Below, in pieces: positions 34,678 to 43,312 of a DNA stretch of 64,000 nucleotides (within the stretch, counting starts at the first letter, position 1; the number at the start of each line of letters is the position of its first letter). The notes beneath the pieces were generated by a model. The model was not told the origin of the DNA. It saw only the letters and a program-made list of their open reading frames with translations, and searched no databases. The translations under genes were made by a program, and so were the position numbers. Source of the stretch: Desulfatibacillum aliphaticivorans DSM 15576. GTDB taxonomy: Bacteria; Desulfobacterota; Desulfobacteria; Desulfobacterales; Desulfatibacillaceae. Where the stretch lies: assembly GCF_000429905.1 (NCBI RefSeq), contig NZ_AUCT01000025.1, positions 47,457-111,456 on the forward strand, read 5' to 3'.

Positions 34678-36912
34678 ATGTTTCCCGAGGAAAACCACAC
34701 GACCGCCTCCCGGGCCGGTGATTTTGAATTGAGGCTTTGCATCTCCCTGCTGTTTATGGCGTTCGGATATTCGCTGCTTTCCGTCTGTCTGTTTCGCATT
34801 CTGGCCTTTGCTTTGAACAGCACCTCGTTTTTCATGCTGTATGTATGCGCTGGCATGCCTTTGGGCGCCTTGTTCGCAAAAATTCGTTACCAGGGCGCAA
34901 TCAAAGGGGTTTTACGCGGCGCTCAGTCGCTGGTCGTTCTTGCCGTCTGCTTTCCTGTTTTAGGCTGGATCGTCGCCCATGGCCCCTGTCCTCTTTTGGA
35001 GAGCATTCAATATCAAATCCGGTTCGAGGACTTATGGAAGCAACTGGGGTACATGACCCTGGCCACAAGCCCACTGTTCGTACTTTGGGGGGCAGCGGAG
35101 TATTCCGGCTATGAAGCCGCCCTGGAATCCCCTGGAATAAAAAAGTACTTTTACCTCATATTCGTGTGGGGGCTGGCATGCGCCCTGGCCGTAGGCGCCT
35201 TTACCATCCCCCGCCTGGGGTGGCTGCCTACGGTTTGCATTGCTTTAGCGGCCGGGCTTGTCTCCTGGATGGTTTTAAACTTCCATAGACTCCAAAACCG
35301 GATGATACTCATCTTTATTGTATGCTTTGGGGCGGCCTGGTTTGCAGCCGGTCTTTTTGAAACCGCCTATATGAAAAGCATTTTGCCGGGCGGTTTGCAC
35401 CGGATCGGGGAGACGTTGAAAAACAAGGATTTTCTGGACGGCGCCCCCCTGCCGGAGGATGCGAAAAGCCGATTGATCCATCAATCCTGGGGCAAGTATT
35501 GCCATATAGAACTCACGGAAACCAAATTCAAGAATTTCAGCCGCATCCTGGGTTTTTACGATGGATGCTTTATCTGGGGCGGCCTGCCTGTCGGAAAGTT
35601 TTCCGGAACCATGGACGATATCGCCTTTCAAACGGTTGAGCCGGGCAGCGATATTTGCGTGCTGGGCTCCGGAGGAGGCAGGCAAGTGTATCAGGCTCTG
35701 GCCTTTGACGCAAAGTCCGTAACCGCAGTGGATATCATCCCTGAAGTGTTTCCCCTGTTCCAGGGCGATCTGGCATGGGCGAACGGCGGAGCCTATACGG
35801 ATCCCCGGGTGGAATGCATCGACGGAGACGGCAGGCATTACCTGGAAAACTCTGAAAAAATGTACGACCTGATCATCCTGCCGCACACGGAGTCTTTCGC
35901 TGCAACCCGTAAGGCGGCCATCGAGCCCGGCCGGTTCGTCCACACTGTAGAGGCGTTTCAATCCATGAAGAAGCGCCTTAAGCCCCATGGGGCGCTTGCC
36001 ATAATCAAATCGGTGGACCGGGGGAACAAGTTGTTTTTCAGTTGCGCAAACGGATTGTTAGAGGCGGGATTGGACGTTCAGGGCTGGAGTTCGTTTGGAG
36101 AGAAAAACCCTTTCGGCGTTCATGGTTTTATTTTATTGGCCACCCTGCCTGGTCGCCAGGCGCCGGTTATTCCTTCAGAGGTCCCAATACTCACGGCCCT
36201 TCCCATGCAGCCGACCTACTATGATACATTCCCCAAAACCCCGGCATTGCATGATTCGTCGCCGTGGATGATGGGTCTGACAGGGCTGTTTTTTGAACCC
36301 AACATGTTGAAAAAAAGCCTGGTCTGCATTTTTCTCCTGGCGGTTTCAGGGGCGGCGGCAATCATGTTTTTTTCACTCCGTTCCCAATCCGTTGATTTGC
36401 CGCCCGGCAAACTGGTTCTCTTGCTGTTCGCGGGAATAGCCATCGGGACTAATGCCGTTTGCCTGGAAAACGCCTTGATTTTCTGGCTGATCCCCCGGCT
36501 CTTCAATCCGTTGTCCGCATTTTTCGTGGGCGCGGCCGTGTTTTTGGCCTTATGGGGGTTTTCCAGCTTTGGTTTAAAGCATTGGCGATGGATCGCCCTC
36601 TTAGGTATAACGGGCTCAATCGGGCTTTTGCTTTTTGCGCCCCAATGGCAAGGCCTTGCAATCGCTCTGGCTTTAATGGCGGCCATATTGGGAAGCGGGC
36701 TCTTGTTTCCGTTGATGGGAATTCGCTTTAAAAATCTGCTGCTGATCGTGTTTCTATCGGACGCTCTGGGAGGCTTGATCGGCGGATTGCTGGGCGTCTG
36801 GATGCCCATGCTGGCGGGTCTTGAAAATTACTACAAATTATTGCCCATTATTCCATTTGCAACCATACTCCTGACCGGCGCCGCCGTGCGGCGACAGATT
36901 GGCCGAGAGTGA
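34678..36912 (+). CDS. Membrane-embedded spermidine-synthase-like protein, copy 2
   Basis: 744 residues, the same length and layout as copy 1 and roughly 80% identical by eye. The Rossmann loop reads VLGSGGGRQVYQA. The site equivalent to the spermidine synthase Asp is again LIILPHTES. Divergence is highest in the soluble segment near residues 240-300 and in 490-515. Both copies are intact, so both are probably used. AAGGAATGGGTT precedes the ATG in each copy. Confidence 0.8.
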   Translation: MFPEENHTTASRAGDFELRLCISLLFMAFGYSLLSVCLFRILAFALNSTSFFMLYVCAGMPLGALFAKIRYQGAIKGVLRGAQSLVVLAVCFPVLGWIVAHGPCPLLESIQYQIRFEDLWKQLGYMTLATSPLFVLWGAAEYSGYEAALESPGIKKYFYLIFVWGLACALAVGAFTIPRLGWLPTVCIALAAGLVSWMVLNFHRLQNRMILIFIVCFGAAWFAAGLFETAYMKSILPGGLHRIGETLKNKDFLDGAPLPEDAKSRLIHQSWGKYCHIELTETKFKNFSRILGFYDGCFIWGGLPVGKFSGTMDDIAFQTVEPGSDICVLGSGGGRQVYQALAFDAKSVTAVDIIPEVFPLFQGDLAWANGGAYTDPRVECIDGDGRHYLENSEKMYDLIILPHTESFAATRKAAIEPGRFVHTVEAFQSMKKRLKPHGALAIIKSVDRGNKLFFSCANGLLEAGLDVQGWSSFGEKNPFGVHGFILLATLPGRQAPVIPSEVPILTALPMQPTYYDTFPKTPALHDSSPWMMGLTGLFFEPNMLKKSLVCIFLLAVSGAAAIMFFSLRSQSVDLPPGKLVLLLFAGIAIGTNAVCLENALIFWLIPRLFNPLSAFFVGAAVFLALWGFSSFGLKHWRWIALLGITGSIGLLLFAPQWQGLAIALALMAAILGSGLLFPLMGIRFKNLLLIVFLSDALGGLIGGLLGVWMPMLAGLENYYKLLPIIPFATILLTGAAVRRQIGRE

Positions 36913-37042
36913 GTTTTTCATTACGACGGAAACGCATCTTGAATTGACGTTGGGTGAACCTGCAGAATGCCGTCAGCTTACGACAATTTTTTTACTCTAT
37001 TTCACCCGAACAATTTCTATTGTTTTCATATCTGCAGAACCA

Positions 37043-37080
37043 CCCAACCTACGGCTTGTCATGAAGCGACGTAGGTTGGG
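37043..37080. repeat. REP-like hairpin
   Basis: An 11-bp perfect inverted repeat CCCAACCTACG / CGTAGGTTGGG with a 16-base loop, between convergent genes. The arm resembles the GTAGGTCGGGT arm of the 215-bp elements. It could also act as a transcription stop for either side. The rest of 36913-37185 shows nothing. Confidence 0.6.
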
Positions 37081-37185
37081 AAGAGCTTGCGAAACCCAAC
37101 AAAACAAGCAGGTTATTTCATAATTTAACAATAACTCCGACGCCTCAACAGAGATGGTGGAGGCGAAGGGCGATACCACTTCGCG

Positions 37186-40100
37186 TTAAGCGCTTTTCTG
37201 CCACTTTTTCCGGCCGTTTCCATTACCGTTATTGGCCAGCCTGGCGGGTTGGCAGGCCGTGTCGTAAGCGCGAGGCCCCAATAATTTGCGAAGATCCTTG
37301 GCCAAGTCCTTGCCGGCCGCCACACAGTTTGTTTCAGGAAGTTCTATCACCGCTTCAAATTTGGTCGGATCCACCAAATGCAAAAAGGCTTTGGACGCGC
37401 CCGGATGTTTGCCGCAAATTTCCTTGATCTGCTCCAACACCTCGTTTTCCATGCCGTTCATATTGGCGCGGATGTGCACGCTGGCCGTCCATTCGGAGTC
37501 TGCGTCTTCAATGGGCACGATTTTGTCGGCCAAAATTTTTGCGCCTTTTTCTTCCTTCTGAAGTTGGCCTTCCACCAGGAGGGCGTTTTCCACCACCAAT
37601 AAATGGGACGAGGCCTTGTAGCATTCGGGGAAGACCACCACCTCCACCGAGCCCTTCATATCCTCCAGGGTGATGAAGGCCATGGGATCGCCTTTTTTTG
37701 TCACCAGATTTTTGGTGGACAAAATCATCCCCCCTACCCTTACGGCGGATTTATCGGGCATTTCCGGCAGGGTCAGGGTATCGGCGTTGGCAAATTTAAT
37801 CAATATATCTTCATACTCGCCCAAGGGATGGCCCGTGAGGAAAAAACCCAGCGCCTCTTTTTCGCAGCTCAATTTGAGCTGATCGTCCCATTCCTCGATG
37901 TCCGGCAATTTAGGCGTGATCGTCGGCATTTCTATGGCGCCGAAAAGGCCCATTTGGGGATCATTCTTTTCTTTGGATATGCGCTGGCCGTGATCAATGG
38001 CGCTTTCCAGGACGGCCATTAACTGGGAGCGTTTGGCGCCCGTGCTGTCAAAGGCTCCCGCCTTAACCAGGCTTTCCAGCACTCTTTTATTGACCCGGCG
38101 CAAGTCCACCCTTTCGCACAGGTCGAAAATGTTCTCAAACGGCCCGTTGGCCTTGCGTTCCTCAACAATGGCTTCCACGGCGCCCTGGCCCACGCCTTTA
38201 ATGGCGGCCATGCCGTAGACGATTTTCCCCTCCAAGACGGTAAAGCTGACGCTGCTTGTGTTTACGTCGGGAGGAAGGACCTCTATGTCGTGATCCCGGC
38301 ACTCGGACATGAACTTGAGGACGTTGTCCGTGTTGTCCATTTCACTGGTCATGAGGGAGGCCATGAACTCGACCTGGAAATGAGTCTTGAGATAGGCGGT
38401 CTGAAAGGAAACCAGGGCGTAGGCCGCGCTATGGGATTTATTAAAGCCGTACTCGCCGAATTTTTCCATGAGGTTGAACAGGGCTTCGGCTTTTTTCAGG
38501 TCGACGTTGTTTTCCTTGCAGCCGTCCATAAAGCGGATGCGCTGCTGGGCCATTTTTTCGGCGATTTTCTTACCCATGGCTTTACGGAGATCGTCGGCCT
38601 CGGACATGCTGTAACTGGCCAGGGCGGCTGCGATCTGCATGACCTGCTCCTGGTACACAATAACGCCGTATGTGTCCTTGAGGATAGGCTCCAACTCGGG
38701 AAGCGCATAAGTGACGGGGATGTCCCCGTGCTTGCGCTTGACGAAATCGTCCACCATGCCCGAGTTCAAAGGGCCGGGACGATACAGGGCCACCACGGCC
38801 ACCACGTCTTCAAAGCATTCGGGCTTAAGGCGCGCAAGGAGGTCTTTCATGCCGCTGCTTTCAAGCTGGAACACGCCTGTTGTGTCGCCTCGAGACAGAA
38901 GGTTATACGTGGCCTTGTCGGTCACATCCAAATGCATGAGGTCCGGGGGCGTTTTGCCCTGCCCCTCGATGAGCTTGATGGCGTTGTCGATGACCGTAAG
39001 ATTTCGCAGCCCCAGAAAGTCAAACTTGACCAGCCCGATTTTTTCCACCCGTTTCATATCGAACTGGGTCACAACTTCGCCCTTTTTACCTTCATACAAG
39101 GGGAGGTATTCCACCAGGGGCTTGTCGGCGATTACCACGCCGGCGGCGTGGGTGGAGGCGTGGCGGGAGAGCCCTTCCAAAACCTGAGCCACTTCAATAA
39201 GCTCGGCGATTTCGGGCTTATCCTTCATGATTTCAAGAAGCTTAGGTTCCTGTTCCATGGCCTTTTTCAAGGTCATCTTGGGCGCTTCGGGGATGAGCTT
39301 GGCAATGACGTCCACCTCTCCCAAAGGAATGGCCATGGCCCGGCCAACGTCGCGAACCACAGCCCGGGCGTTCATGCTTCCAAAAGTGGTGATCTGGCTG
39401 ACGTAATCCCCGCCGCCGTATTTTTCCACCACGTAATTAAAAGTGCGCTCCCGGCCCAGGATGCAAAAGTCCACGTCGATATCAGGCATGCTCTTACGGC
39501 CCGGATTCAGGAACCTTTCAAAGATCAGCTTATGCTCCAGAGGATCCAGGTCCGTAATTTCCAGGGCGTAGGCCACAAGGCTGCCTGCCGCGGAGCCGCG
39601 GCCTGGTCCCACGGGAATGCCGTTTCGCTTGCTCCATTGGATAAAGTCGGAGACGATGAGAAAATATCCGGGAAAGCCCATGTCCTGAATGACGCCCAAT
39701 TCGTACTTCAGGCGCTCCAGATATTTTTCCTCGTCAACGTCCGGATTTACGGCCTTGATGGCGTCCATGCGTTTGTGGAAGCCGTCCCAGGTCATTTGGG
39801 TCAGGATTTCCGCTTCGGTTTTGCCTTCCTCCGTCGGAAACTGGGGAAAGTGAAAGGTGCTGAGGTCAAACTCTACATTGCACATTTCGGCGATCTTTAC
39901 GGTATTATCCGTTGCGCCTGGAAATCCCTTGAAATATTCGATCATTTCCTGGGGGGATTTTAAATACAACTGATCCGTTCGGAATTTAAAGCGATTAGTA
40001 TCGTGAATCGTTTTATTGGTTTGGATGCATAATAGAACTTCGTGAGCCTTGGCGTCCTTGGCCCTGAGATAATGGCAGTCGTTGGTTCCCACAAGGGGGA

Positions 40101-40692
40101 TGTCCAGCTTTTCGGCCAGTTCCGCCAGTTTTTGGTTCATCTCCTCCTGTTCGGGCAGGCCGTTGTTTTGAATTTCCAAATAAAAATGATCCGGCCCGAA
40201 AAGGTTTTTATAGTAAAGGGCGGATTCCTCGGCCAGTTTCATCTGGCCGTCGGAGATGTACATGGGAATTTCGCCGTGAAGACAGGCGGAAAGGCAGATG
40301 AGCCCTTTGGAATGCTCTTCAAGGGCTTTTTTGTCTATACGCGGTTTATAATAAAACCCTTTACGCTGAGCCAGGGTGGCCAGCCTGCACAGGTTTTCGT
40401 ATCCTTGGTTGTTTTCGGCCAGCAGCACCAGGTGGCGGTTGTCTTTATCCATGGGGGTTTTATCCTCCATGGACTTGCGGGCCACATAGCACTCGCAGCC
40501 TATGATCGGTTTGATGTCTTTGGATTTGGCCTTTTCGTAAAACTCCAGAATTCCGAACATGGTGCCATGGTCGGTAATGGCGCAGGCGTCCATGCCGAAT
40601 TCCTTGCATTGGTTGACCAGGGCGTCCAGACGGATGGCCCCGTCCAAAAGGCTATACTGGGTGTGTACGTGCAGATGGACAAAGTCAGACAT
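37186..40692 (-). CDS. dnaE: DNA polymerase III alpha subunit
   Basis: 1168 residues, the normal DnaE length; the replicative polymerase. N-terminal PHP domain (FVHLHVHTQYSLLDGA, ITDHGTMFG), the polymerase catalytic PDIDVDF near residue 404, GRGSAAGSLVAYAL, then tandem helix-hairpin-helix and OB-fold regions. A basic C-terminal tail (GNGNGRKKWQKSA) is unusual in look but harmless. It lies about 105 bases after guaB in the same direction. Confidence 0.97.
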   Translation of the reverse strand: MSDFVHLHVHTQYSLLDGAIRLDALVNQCKEFGMDACAITDHGTMFGILEFYEKAKSKDIKPIIGCECYVARKSMEDKTPMDKDNRHLVLLAENNQGYENLCRLATLAQRKGFYYKPRIDKKALEEHSKGLICLSACLHGEIPMYISDGQMKLAEESALYYKNLFGPDHFYLEIQNNGLPEQEEMNQKLAELAEKLDIPLVGTNDCHYLRAKDAKAHEVLLCIQTNKTIHDTNRFKFRTDQLYLKSPQEMIEYFKGFPGATDNTVKIAEMCNVEFDLSTFHFPQFPTEEGKTEAEILTQMTWDGFHKRMDAIKAVNPDVDEEKYLERLKYELGVIQDMGFPGYFLIVSDFIQWSKRNGIPVGPGRGSAAGSLVAYALEITDLDPLEHKLIFERFLNPGRKSMPDIDVDFCILGRERTFNYVVEKYGGGDYVSQITTFGSMNARAVVRDVGRAMAIPLGEVDVIAKLIPEAPKMTLKKAMEQEPKLLEIMKDKPEIAELIEVAQVLEGLSRHASTHAAGVVIADKPLVEYLPLYEGKKGEVVTQFDMKRVEKIGLVKFDFLGLRNLTVIDNAIKLIEGQGKTPPDLMHLDVTDKATYNLLSRGDTTGVFQLESSGMKDLLARLKPECFEDVVAVVALYRPGPLNSGMVDDFVKRKHGDIPVTYALPELEPILKDTYGVIVYQEQVMQIAAALASYSMSEADDLRKAMGKKIAEKMAQQRIRFMDGCKENNVDLKKAEALFNLMEKFGEYGFNKSHSAAYALVSFQTAYLKTHFQVEFMASLMTSEMDNTDNVLKFMSECRDHDIEVLPPDVNTSSVSFTVLEGKIVYGMAAIKGVGQGAVEAIVEERKANGPFENIFDLCERVDLRRVNKRVLESLVKAGAFDSTGAKRSQLMAVLESAIDHGQRISKEKNDPQMGLFGAIEMPTITPKLPDIEEWDDQLKLSCEKEALGFFLTGHPLGEYEDILIKFANADTLTLPEMPDKSAVRVGGMILSTKNLVTKKGDPMAFITLEDMKGSVEVVVFPECYKASSHLLVVENALLVEGQLQKEEKGAKILADKIVPIEDADSEWTASVHIRANMNGMENEVLEQIKEICGKHPGASKAFLHLVDPTKFEAVIELPETNCVAAGKDLAKDLRKLLGPRAYDTACQPARLANNGNGNGRKKWQKSA

Positions 40693-40704
40693 GGCTCTCT
40701 CTTG

Positions 40705-40741
40705 AAGCCGGGCGGGGCGGAAAGGCCGTTCCGCCCGGCTT
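40705..40741 (-). promoter_or_regulatory. Strong hairpin 13 bases before dnaE
   Basis: AAGCCGGGCGG / CCGCCCGGCTT, 11 bp perfect, 15-base loop, no U-tract on the minus strand. It is therefore not a plain terminator of guaB. Being next to the dnaE ribosome site, it could affect mRNA stability or translation. Confidence 0.4.
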
Positions 40742-40798
40742 GTATGTTAGAAAAGGATTGATGACAAACCGCGTTCTCCTTAGGGAGAACGGAAGGGA

Positions 40799-42268
40799 TC
40801 AGGAATGATCCTGACGGTAGTTAGGCGCTTCCTTGGTGATGATCACGTCATGGACGTGACTTTCCTTAAGGCCTGCCACCGTAATTTTGGTAAAGCGGGC
40901 TTTTTCGCGCAGTTCCTCGATGGTTCTGCAGCCGGCGTAGCCCATACCCGACTTGAGGCCGCCCACCATCTGATAGATGTTGGCGCCCAGGGAGCCCCGG
41001 TAAGGCACCCTGCCCACGATTCCCTCAGGAACCATTTTTTCTTCTTCCACAGTATGTTCCTGATGGTACCGGTCCTTGCTGCCCTGCTTCATGGCTTCCA
41101 GGGAGCCCATGCCCCTGTATACCTTGTAGCTCCGGCCCTGGAATATGATGGTTTCCCCCGGGCTTTCTTCGGTTCCTGCAAAAAGCCCCCCTATCATCAC
41201 GCAATGAGCGCCGGCGCCAATGGCCTTGGTCACGTCGCCGGAATACTTGATGCCGCCGTCCGCAATCAAGGGCACTTTATGCTTGTTGCACGCAGAGCGG
41301 CAATTCATGATGGCCGTCACCTGGGGCACGCCGACGCCGGCCACGATGCGGGTGGTGCAGATGGATCCGGGGCCTACGCCAACCTTGACGGCGTCCACGC
41401 CTGCTTCGATCAGGTCTTCGGCGCCCTTGCCGGTGACCACATTGCCGGCCACCAGTTCCAGGTCCTTGATGTTGGCTTTAAGCTCTTTGATGGCGTTGAT
41501 GATGCTGGCGGTGTGGCCGTGGGAGGCGTCGATCAGGATGATGTCTGCTCCAGCGCCCCATAAGGCCTGGGCGCGTTCCATCATGTCCGGGCCAATGCCC
41601 ACGGCGGCGCCGCAGCGCAAGCGGCCGATGGAGTCCTTGCAGGCGTTGGGGTATTTCTTGATCTTTTCAATGTCCTTGATGGTGATGAGGCCCACCAGCT
41701 TGCCGGAGGAGTCCACCACAAGAAGTTTTTCAATGCGATGCTTGTGCAGCATGGCCTTGGATTCTTCCAGGGTGATGCCTTCCCGCACGGTCACCAGGTT
41801 GGACTTGGTCATGACCGAGGAGACCTTTTTATCCAGGTCAATCTCAAAACGCAGGTCGCGGTTGGTCACGATGCCGACCAGTTGATCGCCCTGGGTGACG
41901 GGCACGCCGGAAATCCGGTATTGACTCATGAGGTCCAGAACTTCACTGACCTTCTGATCCGGGCGGATGGTAACGGGATCCACGATCATCCCGCTTTCCG
42001 ACTTTTTAACCTTGTCCACTTCCAGAACCTGGTCGTCAATAGACATATTCCTATGGATAAAGCCGATTCCGCCTTCCCGAGCCAGGGTGATGCAGGTCTG
42101 GGCTTCGGTGACCGTGTCCATGGCCGCACTCACGATGGGAATGTTCATGCTTACGTTTCGGGTCAGGCGGGTTCTTACATCGACGTCCTTGGGCACCACC
42201 TCGGAATATGCCGGGATGATAAGGACGTCCTCAAAAGAGTAGGCGTCTTCGGGTGGTATTTTTGTCAT
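40799..42268 (-). CDS. guaB: IMP dehydrogenase
   Basis: 489 residues; oxidises IMP to XMP, the committed step of GMP synthesis. The (beta/alpha)8 barrel is interrupted by two CBS domains (about 95-205). The catalytic Cys is in GPGSICTTRIVAGVG; flap and K+ site residues are in the following GGIKYSGD and GMGSLEAM segments. The ATG at 42268 has GGAGG upstream. A small stem GTTCTCC/GGAGAAC follows just after the stop. Confidence 0.97.
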   Translation of the reverse strand: MTKIPPEDAYSFEDVLIIPAYSEVVPKDVDVRTRLTRNVSMNIPIVSAAMDTVTEAQTCITLAREGGIGFIHRNMSIDDQVLEVDKVKKSESGMIVDPVTIRPDQKVSEVLDLMSQYRISGVPVTQGDQLVGIVTNRDLRFEIDLDKKVSSVMTKSNLVTVREGITLEESKAMLHKHRIEKLLVVDSSGKLVGLITIKDIEKIKKYPNACKDSIGRLRCGAAVGIGPDMMERAQALWGAGADIILIDASHGHTASIINAIKELKANIKDLELVAGNVVTGKGAEDLIEAGVDAVKVGVGPGSICTTRIVAGVGVPQVTAIMNCRSACNKHKVPLIADGGIKYSGDVTKAIGAGAHCVMIGGLFAGTEESPGETIIFQGRSYKVYRGMGSLEAMKQGSKDRYHQEHTVEEEKMVPEGIVGRVPYRGSLGANIYQMVGGLKSGMGYAGCRTIEELREKARFTKITVAGLKESHVHDVIITKEAPNYRQDHS

Positions 42269-42560
42269 CAAATTCCTCCATACCGATAAAAAGGGTTGGG
42301 GGCGAATATATGCGCCCCGCGTCGGGGTTGGGCACTGATAACAGATGATGAAGGCAAATTCAATGCCTGATTTTATGCAAAATAAGAACTTTTTTAAACC
42401 AATTGAAATAATGCATTATTATAGCGGCTTGGGATGATCGGGCAGTTTATGGGGCCGCTTTCTTCCCTCTTTAATTCCTGGGATCTTCCTTATTGACGTT
42501 TTATAATGATAGGCGCCTTTATTAGATATGTCCATCCTTAGTCTTCGTTATGTTTATGGC

Positions 42561-42589
42561 TTGACAAAGAGGGCTGTTAATACTAGATA
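42561..42589 (+). promoter_or_regulatory. Candidate sigma-70 promoter for the Sua5/YciO gene
   Basis: TTGACA at 42561-42566, a 17-base spacer, TAGATA at 42584-42589, about 50 bases before the ATG. The rest of the gap (42269-42560) must contain the guaB promoter. A TATAAT lies at 42423-42418 on the minus strand, without a good -35. Confidence 0.5.
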
Positions 42590-42640
42590 TACCGTTCGTC
42601 CTCAGTTTGTGACGTTTCACCCATTTCTTGCGAGGTCGCC

Positions 42641-43249
42641 ATGCTACTGCCAATCAATCCAGTCAACCCGGAATTCAGGAAAATCGCCCAGGTGGTGGAG
42701 GTGTTAAAAAGAGGCGGCATTATTGCTTATCCAACAGACACCATATACGGCATCGGGTGCGACATCATGAATAAAAAAGCGATTCAAAAAGTGTATCGCT
42801 TAAAGCAAATGGAGTCAACTCAACCGTTGTCTTTTATCTGCTCCGATCTGCAAAATATCAGCGACTACGCCAAGGTCAGCAACTACGCCTACAAAACCAT
42901 GAAACGGCTTCTGCCCGGACCCTATACCTTTATATTGGAAGCCTCAAAATTGGTGCCTAAAATCATGATCACCAAAAGGAAGACCGCCGGCATCCGGGTT
43001 CCGGAGCACGCCATCTGCATGGAGATCATCAAAGAGCTTGGCAATCCCATCATCAGCACCAGCGCCGCCGACCTGGACGGCAACGAATTCATGGACCCTT
43101 CTCTGCTCCACGATTATTACAATAACCAAATCGACCTGGTGATTGACGGCGGGCCGGTATCGGGCCGGGCCTCCTCCGTGGTTTCTCTCATTGACGACGA
43201 GCCCGAGGTGTTGCGGGTCGGCGCCGGGGACGTGAGCATTTTTGAGTAA
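42641..43249 (+). CDS. Sua5/YciO/YrdC-family protein
   Basis: 202 residues of the YrdC fold. Typical segments: GGIIAYPTDTIYGIGCD, RLKQMESTQPLSFIC, LLPGPYTFILEA, AGIRVPEHAI, STSAADLDG. The family makes threonylcarbamoyl-AMP for the t6A modification of tRNA (TsaC/Sua5). The YciO branch has the same fold but a less certain role. KxR-type residues look present, yet the overall look is closer to YciO, so I leave the symbol blank. Confidence 0.85.
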   Translation: MLLPINPVNPEFRKIAQVVEVLKRGGIIAYPTDTIYGIGCDIMNKKAIQKVYRLKQMESTQPLSFICSDLQNISDYAKVSNYAYKTMKRLLPGPYTFILEASKLVPKIMITKRKTAGIRVPEHAICMEIIKELGNPIISTSAADLDGNEFMDPSLLHDYYNNQIDLVIDGGPVSGRASSVVSLIDDEPEVLRVGAGDVSIFE

Positions 43250-43255
43250 AAAAAA

Positions 43256-43285
43256 CCGCCGGGGATTTCTCCCCGGCGGCTTTTT
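43256..43285. terminator. Bidirectional terminator
   Basis: CCGCCGGGG / CCCCGGCGG perfect stem with a 6-base loop, A-run on the left and TTTTT on the right. It separates the converging YciO-type gene and rpsA. Confidence 0.9.
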
Positions 43286-43312
43286 ATAAATCTAACAGGT
43301 TTTGAAGAGGTA

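Noticed and set aside
38290..39963. 557-codon open frame on the plus strand
   Set aside because: It is antisense to dnaE and mirrors its codon pattern. The His/Gly/Phe-rich translation matches no family; it is a shadow of a well-supported gene.
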